DNA of 8,183 nt from Verrucomicrobiota bacterium (GTDB taxonomy: Bacteria; Verrucomicrobiota; Verrucomicrobiia; Verrucomicrobiales; Verrucomicrobiaceae): contig JAEYUU010000522.1 of NCBI GenBank assembly GCA_023429545.1, positions 1-8,183 on the forward strand. The letters are read 5' to 3'. Positions within the stretch are counted from its first letter, which is position 1. Every line of letters starts with the position of its first letter. The notes under the pieces are model-generated. The model worked only from the letters and a program-made list of their open reading frames with translations, was not told the origin of the DNA and did no database searches. Shown one piece after another: positions 6,364 to 8,183 of the stretch. The position numbers and the translations under genes were made by a program.

Positions 6364-6870
6364 ATGGATCTTCAGCTCAGCAACGCCGTCCTCACCGCCA
6401 CCTTCAGCAACGAAATCCCAAATCTTGTCACCGGAATCATTCAACTCGCGGGCGCTCAGCACGCCATTCACGTAGAATTGCAAGGAAACTTCCTGAGCGA
6501 CATTGCTGGATGCTCACTTGAAATAAAGAATCACGTGCCAAAGATGGACAACGTCCTGCTGTCCAAGCTGCATCGTCTTCAAACTGGCATTGCGGGCGAA
6601 ATGACAGCCTCAAGGCGAATTACGCAATCCCTGCGGAAGAGCGCACCTCCAATCAGCATGGCCATCACGCCGCCCAAAGGAAGCCTGAAAAACCTGCTTT
6701 TCTTCGAGTGGTTCAACGAGCAACGCCAGCGAGTGCTCATCCATGCCTGGCACTGGACTCTCCGCGTCTCCCCACCCCGCTGGCACCTCACTCGTGCTCA
6801 GGAGCTGGCCCAGATCAAGGCCGCCCGGCTCCGTCGCAAGGACCACCTCCTGACACGCGGCGAGGGCTGA
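6364..6870 (+). CDS. Conserved-looking protein of unknown function, 168 residues
   Basis: I do not recognise a named family. The predicted product begins MDLQLSNAVLTATFSNEI, lacks a signal peptide and membrane segments, and looks cytosolic. The N-terminal half is mixed beta-like (AGAQHAIHVELQGNFLSDIAGCSLEI, about residues 29-54). A central basic segment, TASRRITQSLRKS, occurs near 80-93. The C-terminal half has the aromatic, beta-rich stretch FFEWFNEQRQRVLIHAWHWTLRV (113-135), then PPRWHLTRAQELAQIKAARLRRKD, a basic probable helix. An ATG at 6319 in the same frame adds 15 residues, but it lies upstream of the predicted -10 element, so 6364 is preferred. Base composition and codon use are coherent over the frame, and no competing frame is convincing. 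The CHAD gene follows after 78 bases on the same strand and may be co-transcribed. Confidence 0.7.
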   Translation: MDLQLSNAVLTATFSNEIPNLVTGIIQLAGAQHAIHVELQGNFLSDIAGCSLEIKNHVPKMDNVLLSKLHRLQTGIAGEMTASRRITQSLRKSAPPISMAITPPKGSLKNLLFFEWFNEQRQRVLIHAWHWTLRVSPPRWHLTRAQELAQIKAARLRRKDHLLTRGEG

Positions 6871-6948
6871 TTCTCCCGCTACTCTTGGCAGCACATTCGC
6901 AATTGATGGGGAGCATGCATCCTTCCCGCTGCGTAGTTGTAGGCTGCC

Positions 6949-7770
6949 ATGAATCCGGGGACCCCCAGTCACGCACACGTCAGGAGCCATGCGGGTTCCT
7001 GGCTCCACCGCCTGCTGGTCCAGCTCGTCCATCAGGCGGCGCGTGACATCCGCCACATCCCCCGATGGGAGGACCAGAGCATCCACAATCTGCGCAAGCG
7101 GATGAAGAAGCTGCAGGCCATGCTGGATCTGGCCCAGCCCGTCATCCCCAAGGCTACCATGGCCTCGCTAGTCAAGGACGTACGAGACCTGAAGAATCTG
7201 CTCTCTGGACCACGGGACACCCTCATCATGTCAAAACTGGCGAACGACCTCGGCACCACCATGCCAGCACCCCGGGCCCAGCTCTCGCCCACAGCAAGCC
7301 AACTGAGGAAAGCCCTCGCCTCCACCGGGCAACTTCTCATTGCCGTGAGATTGCTCGACCTGTCTCACCTGAATTGGGACTTGGTGGCCGGACGCTTCGC
7401 CAAGGGCTACAAGTCGAGTCGAAAGGCGTGGCAACGAGCCCAAGAAGACCCTTCACCTCAGAATCTCCACCAATGGCGTAAAAAAGTGAAGAAGCTCTAC
7501 TATCAGTCCACGGCCTTGGAGCCATGGCTTCACCATCCCAAGCACCTGCGTCGCACCCGGAAACTCGGTTCACTGCTGGGCGACTGCCATGACCTCGATG
7601 TCTTCAGCAATTCCGCGATTTCCGGACATCTAAAGCCGTCGAAAGGATGGAGGCCAAAAGTAAAGGCACGACGCGACGCTTTGCTCTCCCGCATCCAGCG
7701 CCGCGCAGACAAGGTTTTTTCACGTCCAGCACGGAAAATCATGGCCGAGTCGCGTCACTTGTTGTCGTAG
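6949..7770 (+). CDS. CHAD-domain protein (probable polyphosphate binder)
   Basis: 273-residue, strongly basic, helical protein. CHAD domains are known to bind inorganic polyphosphate and to locate to polyphosphate granules through conserved His/Lys/Arg residues. The two-fold internal repeat typical of the domain is visible: IHNLRKRMKKLQAML (45-59) against LHQWRKKVKKLYYQS (173-187), and RDLKNLLSGPRDTLIM (79-94) against RKLGSLLGDCHDLDVF (204-219). Arg/Lys pairs on these helices are the expected phosphate contacts. No CYTH (triphosphatase) domain is fused, and no ppk or ppx gene is in the window. The start is the ATG at 6949, with only a weak AGG about eight bases upstream. The end overlaps the convergent transporter gene by 32 bases, so its terminator must lie within or beyond that gene. 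The CHAD identification is firm; the physiological role is inferred. Confidence 0.9.
   Translation: MNPGTPSHAHVRSHAGSWLHRLLVQLVHQAARDIRHIPRWEDQSIHNLRKRMKKLQAMLDLAQPVIPKATMASLVKDVRDLKNLLSGPRDTLIMSKLANDLGTTMPAPRAQLSPTASQLRKALASTGQLLIAVRLLDLSHLNWDLVAGRFAKGYKSSRKAWQRAQEDPSPQNLHQWRKKVKKLYYQSTALEPWLHHPKHLRRTRKLGSLLGDCHDLDVFSNSAISGHLKPSKGWRPKVKARRDALLSRIQRRADKVFSRPARKIMAESRHLLS
7739..7770. other. Tail-to-tail overlap of the CHAD and EamA genes
   Basis: The TGA of the transporter (complement of 7739-7741) lies inside the CHAD gene, and the CHAD TAG (7768-7770) lies inside the transporter gene. The 32 shared bases encode ESRHLLS-like residues on one strand and the Ser/Thr-rich transporter tail on the other. 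There is no room for a terminator between them. Confidence 0.85.
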
Positions 7771-8183
7771 CTTTTCCCGCTGAGGCGGTAGCCGCTGAAA
7801 CTGGCTTGTCCTTGAGCAGGCTCACCGCGAGTCCGCCCGCCAGTGTGAGAAGCAGACCAAGGATCTGGATGAGATTCAACGCCTCTCCCAAAATCATCCA
7901 GCCTAGGAAGACAGTACCTAACGGCCCTATCATCCCTATAATTGCAAAAGCTTGCGAACCGGCTCGTTTCAAACCGATTCCGAATAAATAAGACGGAATC
8001 ACCGTGCCAGCAATAGCCAAAGCAATCCCGCACCCGTAGGCGCCGGAAGAAAGCTCCAGAAGCAATCTGGGAGGATGTGTGAGGAAGAAATGCATGAGCA
8101 CGAAAAAAGCGGAAAAACCGATCACGCATGAGGTGAACCGCACCGGCCCGATGCGGGCCACGACCTGACCACTTAACATGACA
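7739..8183 (-). CDS. EamA/DMT-family transporter, C-terminal half (5' part outside window)
   Basis: At least 147 residues of a drug/metabolite transporter superfamily (EamA) protein; the N-terminal half lies beyond 8183. The frame is open to the window edge (a Val codon at 8180-8182), and the ATG at 8179 is internal to the fold rather than the start. Four membrane segments are seen: FTSCVIGFSAFFVLMHFFL; YGCGIALAIAGTVIPSYLFG; SQAFAIIGMIGPLGTVFLGW; and LIQILGLLLTLAGGLAVSLL. The pattern IGPLGTVFLGWMILGEALNLIQILG is the standard end of the second EamA domain. A hydrophilic Ala/Thr/Ser tail of about 23 residues follows. Members export amino acids, metabolites or drugs; the substrate is unknown. 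The last 32 bases overlap the CHAD gene on the opposite strand. Part of the gene (about 7940-8000) is less GC-rich than its neighbours. Confidence 0.9.
   Translation of the reverse strand, partial: VMLSGQVVARIGPVRFTSCVIGFSAFFVLMHFFLTHPPRLLLELSSGAYGCGIALAIAGTVIPSYLFGIGLKRAGSQAFAIIGMIGPLGTVFLGWMILGEALNLIQILGLLLTLAGGLAVSLLKDKPVSAATASAGKATTTSDATRP

Noticed and set aside
7774..7805. Small CCGC/GCGG inverted repeats after the CHAD stop as a terminator
   Set aside because: They lie within the transporter coding region, the stem is short and no T-run follows.
7755..8129. A 124-codon minus-strand frame inside the transporter gene
   Set aside because: It is frame-shifted relative to the EamA frame, which shows four membrane segments and the family end motif.
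1..8183. A novel defence, phage, integron or biosynthetic system
   Set aside because: No nuclease, helicase, recombinase, transposase, toxin-antitoxin, reverse transcriptase or synthase gene was found on either strand; the genes belong to ordinary envelope, stress and transport families plus one unknown.

Overview
The window is GC-rich, densely coded chromosomal DNA. Tandem secreted formylglycine-type sulfatases, one with a HEAT-like C-terminal extension, a PG-binding L,D-transpeptidase, a DUF3309 mini-protein and a CHAD protein together suggest a Gram-negative member of the PVC group, most plausibly a verrucomicrobium in or near Verrucomicrobiaceae. This assignment rests on protein style and gene content; the window holds no rRNA or tRNA marker. 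No start codon in the window has a strong Shine-Dalgarno sequence.

Layout: positions 1-4188 form a minus-strand block, probably one operon, read as L,D-transpeptidase (3196-4188), sulfatase A (1588-3153) and sulfatase B (1-1591, cut by the window edge). The transpeptidase is 42 bases from sulfatase A, and the two sulfatases overlap by ATGA. All three proteins have signal peptides and should act outside the cytoplasmic membrane: one on peptidoglycan, two on sulfated substrates. A 194-base divergent spacer with an 8-bp inverted repeat separates this block from a plus-strand DJ-1/PfpI-family gene (4383-4964). A probable bidirectional terminator (4997-5041) lies between that gene and the convergent minus-strand pair below.

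The minus-strand pair is a 52-residue DUF3309 membrane peptide (5140-5298) and a WaaE/KdtX-like family 2 glycosyltransferase (5415-6182). The DUF3309 leader contains two mutually exclusive hairpins, one ending two bases before the start codon. The divergent spacer 6183-6363 carries a degenerate 8-bp tandem repeat and short hairpins, then a good sigma-70-type promoter placed so close to the next ATG that its mRNA may be leaderless. That promoter leads into an unrecognised 168-residue protein (6364-6870) and a CHAD-domain protein (6949-7770). The CHAD gene runs into a convergent EamA/DMT-type transporter gene (7739-8183, 5' part outside the window), with a 32-base tail-to-tail overlap.

No CRISPR array, insertion sequence, phage gene, RNA gene or toxin-antitoxin pair was seen. 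Every gap between genes is under 200 bases. I do not see a clear multi-gene novel defence or biosynthetic system. The most unusual signals are the switch-like DUF3309 leader, the structured repeat at 6227-6304, the probable leaderless start at 6364, and the coupling of a cell-wall L,D-transpeptidase to two unlike sulfatases.
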